Shown: positions 46,042 through 56,998 of the stretch, in pieces
Layout of the letters: the number at the start of each line of letters is the position of its first letter
Position numbering within the stretch: the first letter of the stretch is position 1
DNA from: Pachyseris speciosa
Lineage: Eukaryota; Cnidaria; Anthozoa; Scleractinia; Pachyseridae
Direction: 5' to 3'
NCBI GenBank assembly: GCA_016490735.1
Contig: JAEMWC010000168.1
Span: forward strand, 816,001-880,000
DNA length: 64,000 nucleotides
The notes under the pieces: generated by a model
Told to the model about the DNA's origin: nothing
The model's database searches: none
The model's input: the letters and a program-made list of their open reading frames with translations, nothing else
Translations under genes and position numbers: made by a program

Positions 46042-46916
46042 AGCTTCAGTCTGTTAAAAAATGCCATACATTGTTACTTATTTAAAGCTTTTTAAAACTA
46101 TTGCTGCTAAATTAGCTCTTAAAATTGCCGCGTAGTCCCCTCAAATTTCTTGTTTAACTCGAATGGCCGTGTAGAGCTAGTTTCCACATAATCACAAGCT
46201 GCGAATACACTACTTGGAATTTCTTTTGATTAAGGGGCTGCAAGCATAGTACGAATGATCTGATTTAGTGTGTGGCTCCATTTAAGATGACGTATTACCA
46301 TAGAGACAAAGTAGACAACTCAGGTTGCGTTCAGTAAGATCCGTTCACACCAGAAGTGGGAATTAAGTATACTTAGGTCGTTTTACTAAGCTGGTGTAAA
46401 CCAAATACTTAGACATAGGAAGCTGGGGGAAGGAAAAAGGGTCGCGCGCGCGAAACGTAGGAAGAGAGCGCGAAACACGACGCTCCCCTCGCTTCGCGCG
46501 TGAACGCGATTTCCCCCTCCCTTCCACTTTATCGGTGCCTGCCACGCATTCTAATAACTGGGCGGAAGCTCAAATAAAGAACCATTTTGGTTTTGTCACA
46601 GTTTTTATTGTCGAATGAAAAAAAATTCAATGTTTGCACTGTTTTGTACGACGTACAATCAAACCTCCGCTTTTGAACTCCTTCCGCAAGCGTGAGTTGT
46701 CTCCCAAGACGACGTGACATTTGCCGTTTCAGCTGTATAATGTTGTTTTCTCGATGAGTGATTTGATCTCGTGATCTTTGAATGATAATTTCAGCCTACG
46801 CACATAGCAACTGGGAGCGGCTCGCTGAGGCAAAGGACCTGAGCTGAGAGGAAGCCAGAATCGCTTCAAGAGGACCATCTCTTGTTTAGGGTTTAAGGTA
46901 GCGACAGTTCACTACT

Positions 46917-47354
46917 CAGGGGCACCCAACGAGCCAAAGGTGTCAAAAGCTGTAGAAAGGCATTTTTAAGTACCTTATGGTGTTTTAAGTCTGTTTAAAG
47001 TGATGTTTTGGTTAGCTAGAAAACTTTGATCTGTTCGGATTCCCTAGCTGAAATGTTAATTGCCCGAAAATTTTAGTGAACAAAATCTTTCTTTGAGAAA
47101 ATACTAGCTGAAATGAACTTTCTAGGGAACCTTTTTCTCTTTCCGAAAATGCTAGCTGACGTTTTTTACTGCCAAAAACAGCAACAACAACCTTTCCGAA
47201 AATCTCAGGGGTTATGATTTCCACATTACGAATTTTTTAGGCCACGTTTTACTTACGAAAATCCGAGTACACTCTTAAATCGACGCCGAAAGCCTTAGGC
47301 GAACTACTCGCCACCGAACAGATATCTACCGAAACTTGTCGTTGGGTGCCCCTG
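46917..47354. mobile_element. MITE family 1, copy 1 (6-bp target duplication)
   Basis: The ends are CAGGGGCACCCAACGA and a right end whose complement begins the same way. ACTACT is duplicated at 46911-46916 and 47355-47360. The module A equivalent near 2600 reads TTCACTACTTGCTTCG without the insert. 438 bp, no coding capacity. Confidence 0.9.
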
Positions 47355-48223
47355 ACTACTTGCTTCGCTCCTACCGCTAAATCAGTTGTTCTCTTGTTCC
47401 TCCAGACATCTAAACTAATGTCAGTGTTGCTGGTTTCAGTGATTGCTTCAGGAAGTTCCAGTTATTGATTGCGACGTGATTTGCTACCAATATTACAAAT
47501 GATGCGGTGAAGGTTAGTCTAATATTTATCACTGTATATTAAACCTAAGCACATTTCGGCAGTCGCGAGGGAGGACCTTTTTAACAGTAATTTGACACAA
47601 TGCAATCAGTACATTTCTTTATTGATGACCATTGACTTTACAGGAATAGTTAAATGATAACCGCATAGGAACGGAACTTAAGCGCTCCACATTTGACATT
47701 TTTAATAAGTTTTGCCGAACTGGCACTTCTTTAGCGAAACCATTGTATATTGTGTGGTAGGGAGTTCGGGGTATTAAAGCTACACTGCGTCTGTTCCCGA
47801 GACGATCTCTTCCTGCACTTAATTAATCCGAATAAGTTTCTGTTTTTATCCGTTAGCAGAAGTAAGTCCAAAGCCATTCGAAGCGAATAGAAGCGATTAG
47901 TTGAGGCAAAGAACGTACGAGGAATTCAGAACCACTTGATGAGGAACATCTCTTCTGTAGTTTTCAATGACCAGAGTCTTGTTGCCAAAGTTCCATTAGC
48001 GTTATTAGTGTTTTTGTTTCCATGGGACTGTTTAATCGTTTAGGAATCGCACTTAAGCCCTCTGGATTTGACATTTTAACTAAGTTTTGATTGACAGTTC
48101 ATCAACGAAGGTTGTGATAACAAGGTTATACAATGTGGTACCTTTCAGTTAGAAAAATTAGAGAAAAGTTTACAAGCCGAAGAGTGCAATTTAATTTGGT
48201 GCTCGTTTTACTGTTTGTTTCAG

Positions 48224-48312
48224 CTGCTCGGCATCTCAACAGGGCGTTCTTGTTGACTGCGACAATATTTGCAACGAGCGTGGCCTGAAGCCAAATTTTC
48301 CGTTTAGTGAAG
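48224..48312 (+). other. Exon-like segment, intact copy
   Basis: TTTGTTTCAG acceptor, then an 89-bp open segment, then GAAG|GTAAGCC donor. The frame reads SQQGVLVDCDNICNERG and continues with LKPNFPFSE. Both splice signals are close to consensus. The paralogue at 4676 has a stop and a weaker donor. It may be a real small exon of an unrecognised gene, or a leader exon of gene D. Confidence 0.4.
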
Positions 48313-48678
48313 GTAAGCCTGATGTTTGTCACAAAATAACAAACCTTTGTGTAAATCTGATTCATTTTCTTTCTTGATGTGTTTAACCTTTAGGAGAAAT
48401 AAGAAGAAGTAGTAATTTCATTTAGGAAACCCCTATTTTGTCGAAGTGCCCCAGGAAGTCTTTTGTCTTGACTGTACATGACCACGCGTCACGCGAACTA
48501 TACGAATCACACAGAACGCTATTTCAAAAATATGTAGCCATTAAAAACAAAGCAACATCTTGCTCTAATTTCGAAAATAATTGCGAGGATTTCTGATCAG
48601 CCTCTTAGAATAAATTGCTGAATTTGATCGTTTTCACATAATTGTGTGAGTTCTCTCCCAAGATAGTGTGACTTTTGT

Positions 48679-49135
48679 CAGGGGCACCCAACGAAAATTT
48701 TCTGTAGATATCTGTTCGGTGAAGGGTAATTCGCCTTGCGCTTTCGGCGTCGATTAAAGAGTGCACTCGGATTTTCGTAACTAAAACGTGGCCTAAAATA
48801 TTCGAAATTGGGAAATCATAGCCCCTGAAGTTTTCGGAAAGGTTGTAATTGCAGTTTTAGGCAGTCAAAAAGGTCAGCTACCATTTTCGGAAAGAAAATA
48901 GTTCCCTAGAAAGTTCGTGGAAAGTTCATTTCAGCTTGCAATTTCTCAAAGGAAGATTTTGTTCCCTAACATTTTCGGGCAGTTAAAATTTCAGCTAGGG
49001 AATCCGAACAGATGAATTTCTTCTAGCTTATGAAAACATCACTTGAAACAGACATCAAACACCATAACGCACCCCAAAATGCCTTTTTATAGCTTTTGGT
49101 TGATTTTGCTCGTTGGGTGCCCCTGTTTTGTCGTT
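48679..49135. mobile_element. MITE family 1, copy 2, inverted orientation
   Basis: Same terminal repeats as 46917-47354 but in the opposite orientation. TTTTGT is duplicated at 48673-48678 and 49136-49141. The module A equivalent near 5120 reads GACTTTTGTTGTTTCAATGG, the empty site. 457 bp. Confidence 0.9.
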
Positions 49136-49949
49136 TCAATGGCATCCCAGTTAATTTATCGCTGAGATTTGATCTCGTGATCCTTGAATGATAATTCAGC
49201 TCAAGCGCAGCCACCACCCAGGAAAGTGACTGGGAGTGGCTTGCTCAGGCAAGGGACCTGAGGGGAAGCAGAATCTCTTGTTTAGGATCAGTTGAGGTAG
49301 CGACAGTTCACTACTTGCTTCGCTCCTACCGCTGAATCAGTTGTTCTCTTGTTCCTCCAGACATCTAAACTAATATCTTACTATATTCATTAACTGCTTC
49401 AGGAAATTCCCTAGTAAGTGTTCCAGTTATTGATTGCGACGTGATTTGCTACCAATATTACAGATGATGCAGTGAAGGTTAGCCTAATATTTATCACAGT
49501 ATATTAAACCTAAGCACATTTCGGCAGTCGCGAGGGTAAACTGCAATGACAAAACTGTCCACTAAGAATTTTGTAGTTGTGTCTTTGTATATCTGACTCG
49601 ATGAGTGGCTTGATCTCGTGATCTTAGAATGTGCTTTTCACCGAAAGCCCAGCTAGCATTTTATTAGTGACTGGAAGCAGTTCGCCGTGGCAAAACAGAG
49701 GAACGGCCAGAATCGCTTCATAACCACCGTCTCTTTCTCATTCTTTTCGTTGTGGATAATTACGCCAGAGTTTAAGGTTGCGACAGCTAACTACCTACGT
49801 CACCCTGCAGCTTAACCAGTTGTTCCACCGTTCCTCTAAGAAGCGAATACAAGCGAATAAACAAATAAATCAATAAACAAATCGACTTTGTTCAACGAGG
49901 ACGACACTTAACAGTAATTCAACTGACAAACCTGTGGCCCTCGAAATTC

Positions 49950-50135
49950 CGGATCGTGTTCGAATTTGGAAATGTTGGTTTTTGAGGTTAGGGAAAACCG
50001 GAGTACCCGGACAAAACCTCCCGGAGGAGAGTGCAGAGCCAACAACACAACAAACTCAACCCACGTAATTATGACGCCGATTCCGGGCCACATTGGCAGG
50101 AGGCGAGTGCTCTCACCACTACGCTATACCTGCCC
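49950..50135 (-). mobile_element. tRNA-derived SINE, minus strand (module D copy)
   Basis: Paralogue of the SINE at 5950-6180, with the same end points and slightly different substitutions. Shared by descent, not an independent insertion. Confidence 0.7.
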
Positions 50136-50228
50136 CTCCATGACTGTCCCCAAGGCTGTCGGTTTTTCACGTACCCTGGTTCCTCCATCATTCAAACCCG
50201 TTCATAATGGTTTCTTTATTCGTTTCAG

Positions 50229-50318
50229 GGAAACTTCTGTTCTTGTTGACTGCAAAATGATTTTCAATCTCTGTAACCAAAACTCTGGTGTTGAACGGAA
50301 ATTCTGCGTTGAATAAAG
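50229..50318 (+). other. Exon-like segment, module D copy
   Basis: TTCGTTTCAG acceptor, a 90-bp segment with the GTTCTTGTTGACTGC core, then AAAG|GTAAGCC donor. The frame reads SVLVDCKMIFNLCNQNSG and continues to a TAA near the donor. The donor is stronger than in the module A paralogue. Confidence 0.35.
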
Positions 50319-51044
50319 GTAAGCCTGATGTTAGCAATGTCATAACAAGGCTTAAGAACATTCTAAATCGGTCGATTAGCTAAGCTTTTTTAACCAAAAA
50401 AAATACCCGTTTACGTCTATTTCGGAAAGCGATAGATTAGAGAGACACAAAAAAGGGAGAGAAAACTCCATTGCAAAATATTTTCAATACCAAAACTCAC
50501 TATAAACCGTCAGTGAGTTACAGAGCTCGAGTATATTGGGCAAAATAAGCGTTAGCCCGCTTTTGATTAAAAGGGTCTTGCAAGAAAGTGATTTATCACA
50601 ATTCTGATTGATATTTTTACGAAGATTTTTTGTTTTCTTCTTTCCAATGCAATATAGAAAAAAATAAAAATACATACAAAAACAAAGACTGCATAATCAA
50701 TAAAATAAAATTTTCCGTATTTCTCAGGTTATAGGACGTTTTAAAAGTCCCTTCAGTTAATAAATCTTGAAGTCAAATACTCAGGGGTTTCACCATTAAG
50801 AGGCTTATACATAAGGATGGACAGATCCATCTTACGTTGTTCCTCTAGTTTATGCCAATTAAGCGAATGGAAAAGATCCTCCAGATTGGCATCGTAATTA
50901 GATGAGGTGATTATTCGAGCAGCGCGGGTCTTGTAATTCTTAGGTCAGTTTTGAATCGGTGCGCATTACTCGTTTGCTTTTCATGAAATGCTTTTCTTTT
51001 TGCGTTAATTTATAAACTCATTTTATAACTGAAGTAGATATCCT

Positions 51045-51312
51045 GTTAAATGGGTTCGCACAGTGGTGAGAGCACTCGCCCTCCACCAATGTGTCCCGGG
51101 TTCGATACCTGGAGTCGGCGTCATAAGTGGGCTGAGTTTGTTGGTTCTCTACTCTGCTCCGAGAAGTTTTTCTCCGGGTACTCCGGTTTTCCCTCTCCCC
51201 AAAAACCAACAATTGATTTGATTTATTTAGAATTGATTTGATTTAGTCTCCGCCAATTAGTAGAGCATCGGTGCTCGGCTAGATAGATTTGACACTTAAA
51301 TAAAGTGATTAT
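51045..51312 (+). mobile_element. tRNA-derived SINE (module D copy)
   Basis: Paralogue of 7082-7345, with GGGTTCGATACC B box and tail CCAATTAGTAGAGC and GACACTTAAATAAAGTGA, followed by ATT/ATC repeats to about 51390. Confidence 0.8.
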
Positions 51313-51866
51313 TATATTATTATTATCATCATGACCATCATCAACATCATCATCATCGTCATCGTTATTGTTATTGTTATATTACTTTTATTTATATTAC
51401 GATGCGTATTTTTCATAAGCGAAATCTAATGATACTTATCTGGTATTTTGTAACCGAAGCTGCACAAGCACAGAAAAAACTATTTCTCGGCTATCTGAGG
51501 ATCTTTCCATAAATTTGTAAATATCGTCCAACACTTTGGCAGGGAAAAGCTTAATTATAGTTTTTTGTTCCTTTTACCCACTGTGCCCTACGACCAAAAC
51601 CCAAAACCTAAATTTTGATTTCGAAAGGTAACTTATTTTGTTCCTGTCAACCGTACACTTCTGGTAACGTTAAATAATCAGCCACGATCAGTTAAAACAA
51701 CCTACTTAATTTCATCCCAAGAAATGGTTCAGATTTGTGTTTGCTTATTTGTGGTTTGCATGATTCGTTTGAAAACTCAAACAAAAACATTTGTACATGA
51801 CTCTAACAGAAAAAAACAACAATTATTTCCAGTTGAAGACTGATTTAACAGTGAGTGCCGCTGACC

Positions 51867-54800
51867 ATGAACACTGCACCACAATACAGCAAGGAGCAGC
51901 TGAACTATTTCAGGATCTGCTGTGTCACCACTGATGTTATCACCGATGGGCTGCGAACGATCTTCAAGCAGCAATGGGACAATCGCTATAAGGCTACACT
52001 GGGGGAATGGAAAGACGAGCCCCAGAATGGACTGGACTTCAAAAACGGGGAAACTCCGAGGAATCAAAGACGAAATGCGCATCTTTTAGCAACCATGGTT
52101 AAGGGAAATAGAGCTGAATGGGACTGCACCATGCTCTTTTACGCTATCCTGTTCTCCGACTGTATTGGGCCTGGTCTTGGTGTAGCTGTCAGCTCCGACG
52201 TGGATGACCTCAGGAAGTTTCGTAATGAAGAATTTGCCCATTTGCCGGAAGGCGGTCTCTCGGATCCAGAGTTTCAAATTGCCATTGCTAAGGTTCAAGC
52301 TGCCTTTCAATCACTCGGCCTTTCCACTCAGCGAATTCAAGAAATCACAAATCAGACAACCTTTCCAACAGAAGAGTTGACTAAAGTCTCGAAAGCAGTT
52401 GACGACCTCAAAAAGGAAGTCACAGAAAAGGAAGACAAACTTAAAGAAACAGAAACACAACGGCAGATCCTTGAAGAGCAGCTTCAGACTGAAGTTTCGC
52501 CGTTTTGTGTTCTCCCTCCCAGGCCCTCACACGACGTTGCAGGTCGAGATGGTGAAGTGGCTAAAATAACCGAACAGCTAAAAGAACTTAAAGAAGCTAA
52601 CGAAAACCGCTTAAGTTACTTGTACATCTCAGGCAATCCCGGTAGTGGAAAATCTCAGTTGGCCGGTCTCATCGCAAAGAAGCTATTCGAAGACAGCACA
52701 AAAATCCATGGTATCAATTCATTTGTGATGACTTTAAATGCTGAAAAACATGATTCGCTCTTGGAATCGTATGTCGCTTTCGCTCGTCGTCTGAAGTGTC
52801 CAGAGTATGCAGTCACAAACACCCTTAACTCTAGGGATTTGAAGACAGATGAGAAGATCGCCAATCTCAAGTCGCTAGTTGGTACAAAAGTGGAGCTTTA
52901 CACCTCGTGGCTACTGGTGGTTGACAATGTCACCGACATATCTTCGATGCATACTCATTTGCCAGAGTATGGAAACGAGCAGTGGTGTAGAGGCCAAATG
53001 CTGATTACAACACAAGACGCCACCTCAGTCCCCTCAGAAAACTCCTTCATTAAACATATCTCAGTGAGCAGGGGTATGGAGATTTCGGATGCCACTTTTT
53101 TATTTGCCACGATCTCTAGTATCACGGACAGTGAGATGGAAAAAGTTGCATGGGCATTAGACTGTCAACCTCTGGCCTTAGCAATCGCCGCCACGTTTGT
53201 GAAGCAAATGCGGGAAGACAAAGCCTCCCCAAATTTTAGCTGGAAAGATTACTTAGAAAAGCTGAAGAAAGGCCAGCGTTCTAACACCGAGACTTTGTTT
53301 ACCAAGACAAACCCAATCTATCCAAAATCTATGACTGCCGCGATTACACTAGCGGTCGAAAACGTGATGTCATCTGACGAAATGTTAAGTCGGGTATTTA
53401 GTTTAATTTCTCTCTGTGCACAGCAACCATTAAATCTTGAGATCCTTGTCAACTACATCCTAAAGCTGCAGGAGGAAAACATTCTGAAAGCAGATCATGA
53501 ACTGAAAGATAAAGATTTAATTCGTTGGAGGATTCGAAAATGCTCATTGCTGTTACTGGTTGAAGAAGATGACAGTGCCGTCTACGTTCGCGTGCATCAG
53601 GTTGTGCGCGATGTTATCAAATCTGAAACTGAAAAACTTTCAGAGGGTCAACACCTTGAAGTCGTTCATGGGGCTATTACATCATTTAATCAGTTCATAG
53701 AGGAAAATCAGCTCCTGGACTTGAATTCTACTGTAAAGAGCTTTCAAGTAGTTGTACATTTAAAATGCTTAATTATACCTATTGAGAATACAAGCAGTAA
53801 AGAAAACATATCTGAAATTCTCAACAACATTAACAGCATTAACTTAAATATAAGATATTATCCAGATTATTTCACTTCGTTTGGCTCAATTTGTAACCAT
53901 CATTGTGACTTTGAAACAGCAATTCGGTTTTGTAATGAAGCCTTAAAATTAGTTCTGCACGGTGGTATATTTAGTGAGGCAGATACTGGTAATGTCAATA
54001 CACTAATGGGGTGTATCCGCAGAGGTAAAGGTGAGTCTGAAGAAGCAAAACATTATTTTAATTGTGCTCTTGACATTCAGCTAAAAAAGCTGGGACCTCA
54101 GCATGTAAATGTCGCAACTAGCTATAATAACCTAGCCGCGATACTCAGTGAACAAGGTGACCTACAGCAAGCAAAAGAGTATCATAAACGTGCTCTGGCC
54201 ATTCGTCTACAAAAGCTGGGCCCTCAGCATGTGGATGTCGCAGCTAGCTATAATAACCTAGCCACGGTACTCAGTGACCAAGGTGACCTACAGCAAGCTA
54301 AAGAGTATCATGAGCGTGCTCTGGCCATTCGTCTACAAACGCTGGGCCCTCAGCATGTGGATGTCGCAGCCAGCTATAACAACCTAGCCAATCTAGCCAG
54401 GGACCAAGATGACCTACAGCAAGCAAAAGAGTATCATGAGCGTGCTCTGGCCATTCTTCTACAAAAGCTGGGCCCTCAGCATGTGGATGTCGCAGCTAGC
54501 TATAATAACCTAGCCAATCTACTCAAGGACCAAGGTGACCTACAGCAAGCAAAAGAGTATCATGAACGTGCTCTGGTCATTCATCTACAAAAGCTGGGCC
54601 CTCAGCATGTGGATGTCGCAACTAGCTATAATAACCTAGCCACGATACTCAGTGACCAAGGTGACCTACAGCAAGGAAAAGAGTATCATGAGCGTGCTCT
54701 GGCCATTCGTCTACAAAAGCTGGGCCCTCAGCATGTGAATGTCGCAACTAGCTATAATAACCTAGCCACGATACTCAGTGACCAAGGTGACCTACAGCAA

Positions 54801-56983
54801 GGAAAAGAGTATCATGAGCGTGCTCTGGCCATTCGTCTACAAAAGCTGGGCCCTCAGCATGTGGATGTCGCAGCTAGTTATAATAACCTAGCCAATCTAT
54901 TCAGGTACCAAGGTGACCTGCAGCAAGCAAAAGAGTATCATGAGCGTGCTCTGGCCATTCGTCTACTAAAGCTGGGCCTCAGCATGTGGATGTCGCAGCT
55001 AGCTATAATAACCTAGCCAATCTATTCAGGGACCAAGGTGACCTGCAGCAAGCAAAAGAGTATCATGAGCGTGCTCTGGCCATTCGTCTACAAACGCTGG
55101 GCCCTCAGCATGTGGATGTCGCAGCTAGCTATAATAACCTAGCCAATCTATTCAGGGACCAAGGTGACCTGCAGCAAGCAAAAGAGTATCATGAGCGTGC
55201 TCTGGCCATTCGTCTACAAAAGCTGGGCCCTCAGCATGTGGATGTCGCAGCCAGCTATAACAACCTAGCCAATCTAGCCAGGGACCAAGATGACCTACAG
55301 CAAGCAAAAGAGTATCATAAGCGTACTCTGGCCATTCGTCTACAAAAGCTGGGCCCTCAGCATGTGAATGTCGCAACTAGCTATAATAACCTAGCCACGA
55401 TACTCAGTGACCAAGGTGACCTACAGCAAGGAAAAGAGTATCATGAGCGTGCTCTGGCCATTCGTCTACAAAAGCTGGGCCCTCAGCATGTGGATGTCGC
55501 AGCTAGTTATAATAACCTAGCCAATCTATTCAGGTACCAAGGTGACCTGCAGCAAGCAAAAGAGTATCATGAGCGTGCTCTGGCCATTCGTCTACTAAAG
55601 CTGGGCCCTCAGCATGTGGATGTCGCAGCTAGCTATAATAACCTAGCCAATCTATTCAGGGACCAAGGTGACCTGCAGCAAGCAAAAGAGTATCATGAGC
55701 GTGCTCTGGCCATTCGTCTACAAACGCTGGGCCCTCAGCATGTGGATGTCGCAGCTAGCTATAATAACCTAGCCAATCTATTCAGGGACCAAGGTGACCT
55801 GCAGCAAGCAAAAGAGTATCATGAGCGTGCTCTGGCCATTCGTCTACAAACGCTGGGCCCTCAGCATGTGGATGTCGCAGCTAGCTATAATAACCTAGCC
55901 AATCTATTCAGGGACCAAGGTGACCTGCAGCAAGCAAAAGAGTATCATGAGCGTGCTCTGGCCATTCGTCTACAAAAGCTGGGCCCTCAGCATGTGGATG
56001 TCGCAGCCAGCTATAACAACCTAGCCAATCTAGCCAGGGACCAAGATGACCTACAGCAAGCAAAAGAGTATCATAAGCGTACTCTGGCCATTCGTCTACA
56101 AAAGCTGGGCCCTCAGCATGTGAATGTCGCAACTAGCTATAATAACCTAGCCACGATACTCAGTGACCAAGGTGACCTACAGCAAGGAAAAGAGTATCAT
56201 GAGCGTGCTCTGGCCATTCGTCTACAAAAGCTGGGCCCTCAGCATGTGGATGTCGCAGCTAGTTATAATAACCTAGCCAATCTATTCAGGTACCAAGGTG
56301 ACCTGCAGCAAGCAAAAGAGTATCATGAGCGTGCTCTGGCCATTCGTCTACTAAAGCTGGGCCCTCAGCATGTGGATGTCGCAGCTAGCTATAATAACCT
56401 AGCCAATCTATTCAGGGACCAAGGTGACCTGCAGCAAGCAAAAGAGTATCATGAGCGTGCTCTGGCCATTCGTCTACAAACGCTGGGCCCTCAGCATGTG
56501 GATGTCGCAGCTAGCTATAATAACCTAGCCAATCTATTCAGGGACCAAGGTGACCTGCAGCAAGCAAAAGAGTATCATGAGCGTGCTCTGGCCATTCGTC
56601 TACAAAAGCTGGGCCCTCAGCATGTGGATGTCGCAGCCAGCTATAACAACCTAGCCAATCTAGCCAGGGACCAAGATGACCTACAGCAAGCAAAAGAGTA
56701 TCATAAGCGTACTCTGGCCATTCGTCTACAAAAGCTGGGCCCTCAGCATGTGGATGTCGCAATTAGTTATAATAGCCTAGCCAATATACTCAGTAAGCAA
56801 GGTGACCTGCAGTAAGCAAAGGAGTATTATAAGCGTGCCCTGGTCATTTTGTTGCATCAGTTCGGACCTGAGCATCCGCGTTTTTCAACTGCTCAGAGAA
56901 ACTTGGCTAAGCTACGCCAACAAATGACAGTAAACGAAGATGTGGAAGTTCGTGGGTCAAGTATAATTTGTGAAATACTTTAA
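51867..56983 (+). pseudogene. Gene D: HEPN - NB-ARC - TPR, expanded array, two breaks
   Basis: Alpha paralogue of gene A. ATG 51867 has an in-frame TGA just upstream, as in A. The first frame runs to 55016 (1049 codons). It includes HEPN with RNEEFAH, the coiled coil, the P-loop GNPGSGKS at residue 256, Walker B, the CQPLALA and VHQ motifs and about eight TPRs. At 54977 a CCC run is one base short and shifts the frame. The TPRs continue in the next frame from 54986. CAA to TAA at 56813 interrupts the last TPR, and the ancestral tail ends at TAA 56981-56983. About 23 TPR units in total, roughly twice as many as A. Many units are identical at DNA level and arranged in 5- and 6-unit blocks. If the frameshift is a consensus error, the product would be about 1650 residues. 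As read, it is an NTPase with a shortened TPR domain. Confidence 0.85.
55025..56788 (+). repeat. Higher-order TPR block repeats
   Basis: Fourteen 126-bp TPR units. By the first residues of each unit and the T or K in the linker, the order is FRDQ-T, FRDQ-K, ARDQ, LSDQ, FRYQ (55025-55654). Then comes FRDQ-T twice, FRDQ-K, ARDQ, LSDQ, FRYQ (55655-56410), then FRDQ-T, FRDQ-K, ARDQ (56411-56788). Corresponding units look identical base for base, synonymous sites included, until the last one. Confidence 0.95.
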
Positions 56984-56992
56984 TTAATACGA

Positions 56993-56998
56993 AATAAA
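56993..56998 (+). promoter_or_regulatory. Poly(A) signal of gene D
   Basis: AATAAA ten bases after the ancestral stop, within the conserved GAAATACTTTAAT/CGAAATAAATG 3' region shared by the family. Confidence 0.45.

Larger units (their letters stand above)
43321..46670. other. Downstream block of module C
   Basis: From about 43480 it matches the blocks behind A, B and D (GGTTTTCGTAGC, CTTTGTTGACCGTCAG, CAGCCAGGGATCCCAGAG). A C-run lies at 44811-44829. Two hairpins (45065-45207 and 45882-46041) are described separately. 46050-46670 shows nothing recognisable. No gene called. Confidence 0.7.
46670..51866. other. Upstream block of module D (alpha type)
   Basis: Collinear with 2360-7959 of module A, minus two deletions and plus two MITEs (46917-47354 and 48679-49135). 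It retains two exon-like segments in more intact form than module A (48224-48312 and 50229-50318). It also keeps both SINEs (about 49950-50135 minus, 51045-51312 plus). No long gene; no core promoter identified. Confidence 0.75.

Noticed and set aside
55152..56762. Three identical 74-codon minus-strand frames inside gene D
   Set aside because: They are opposite-strand shadows of identical TPR blocks and carry no signal of their own.
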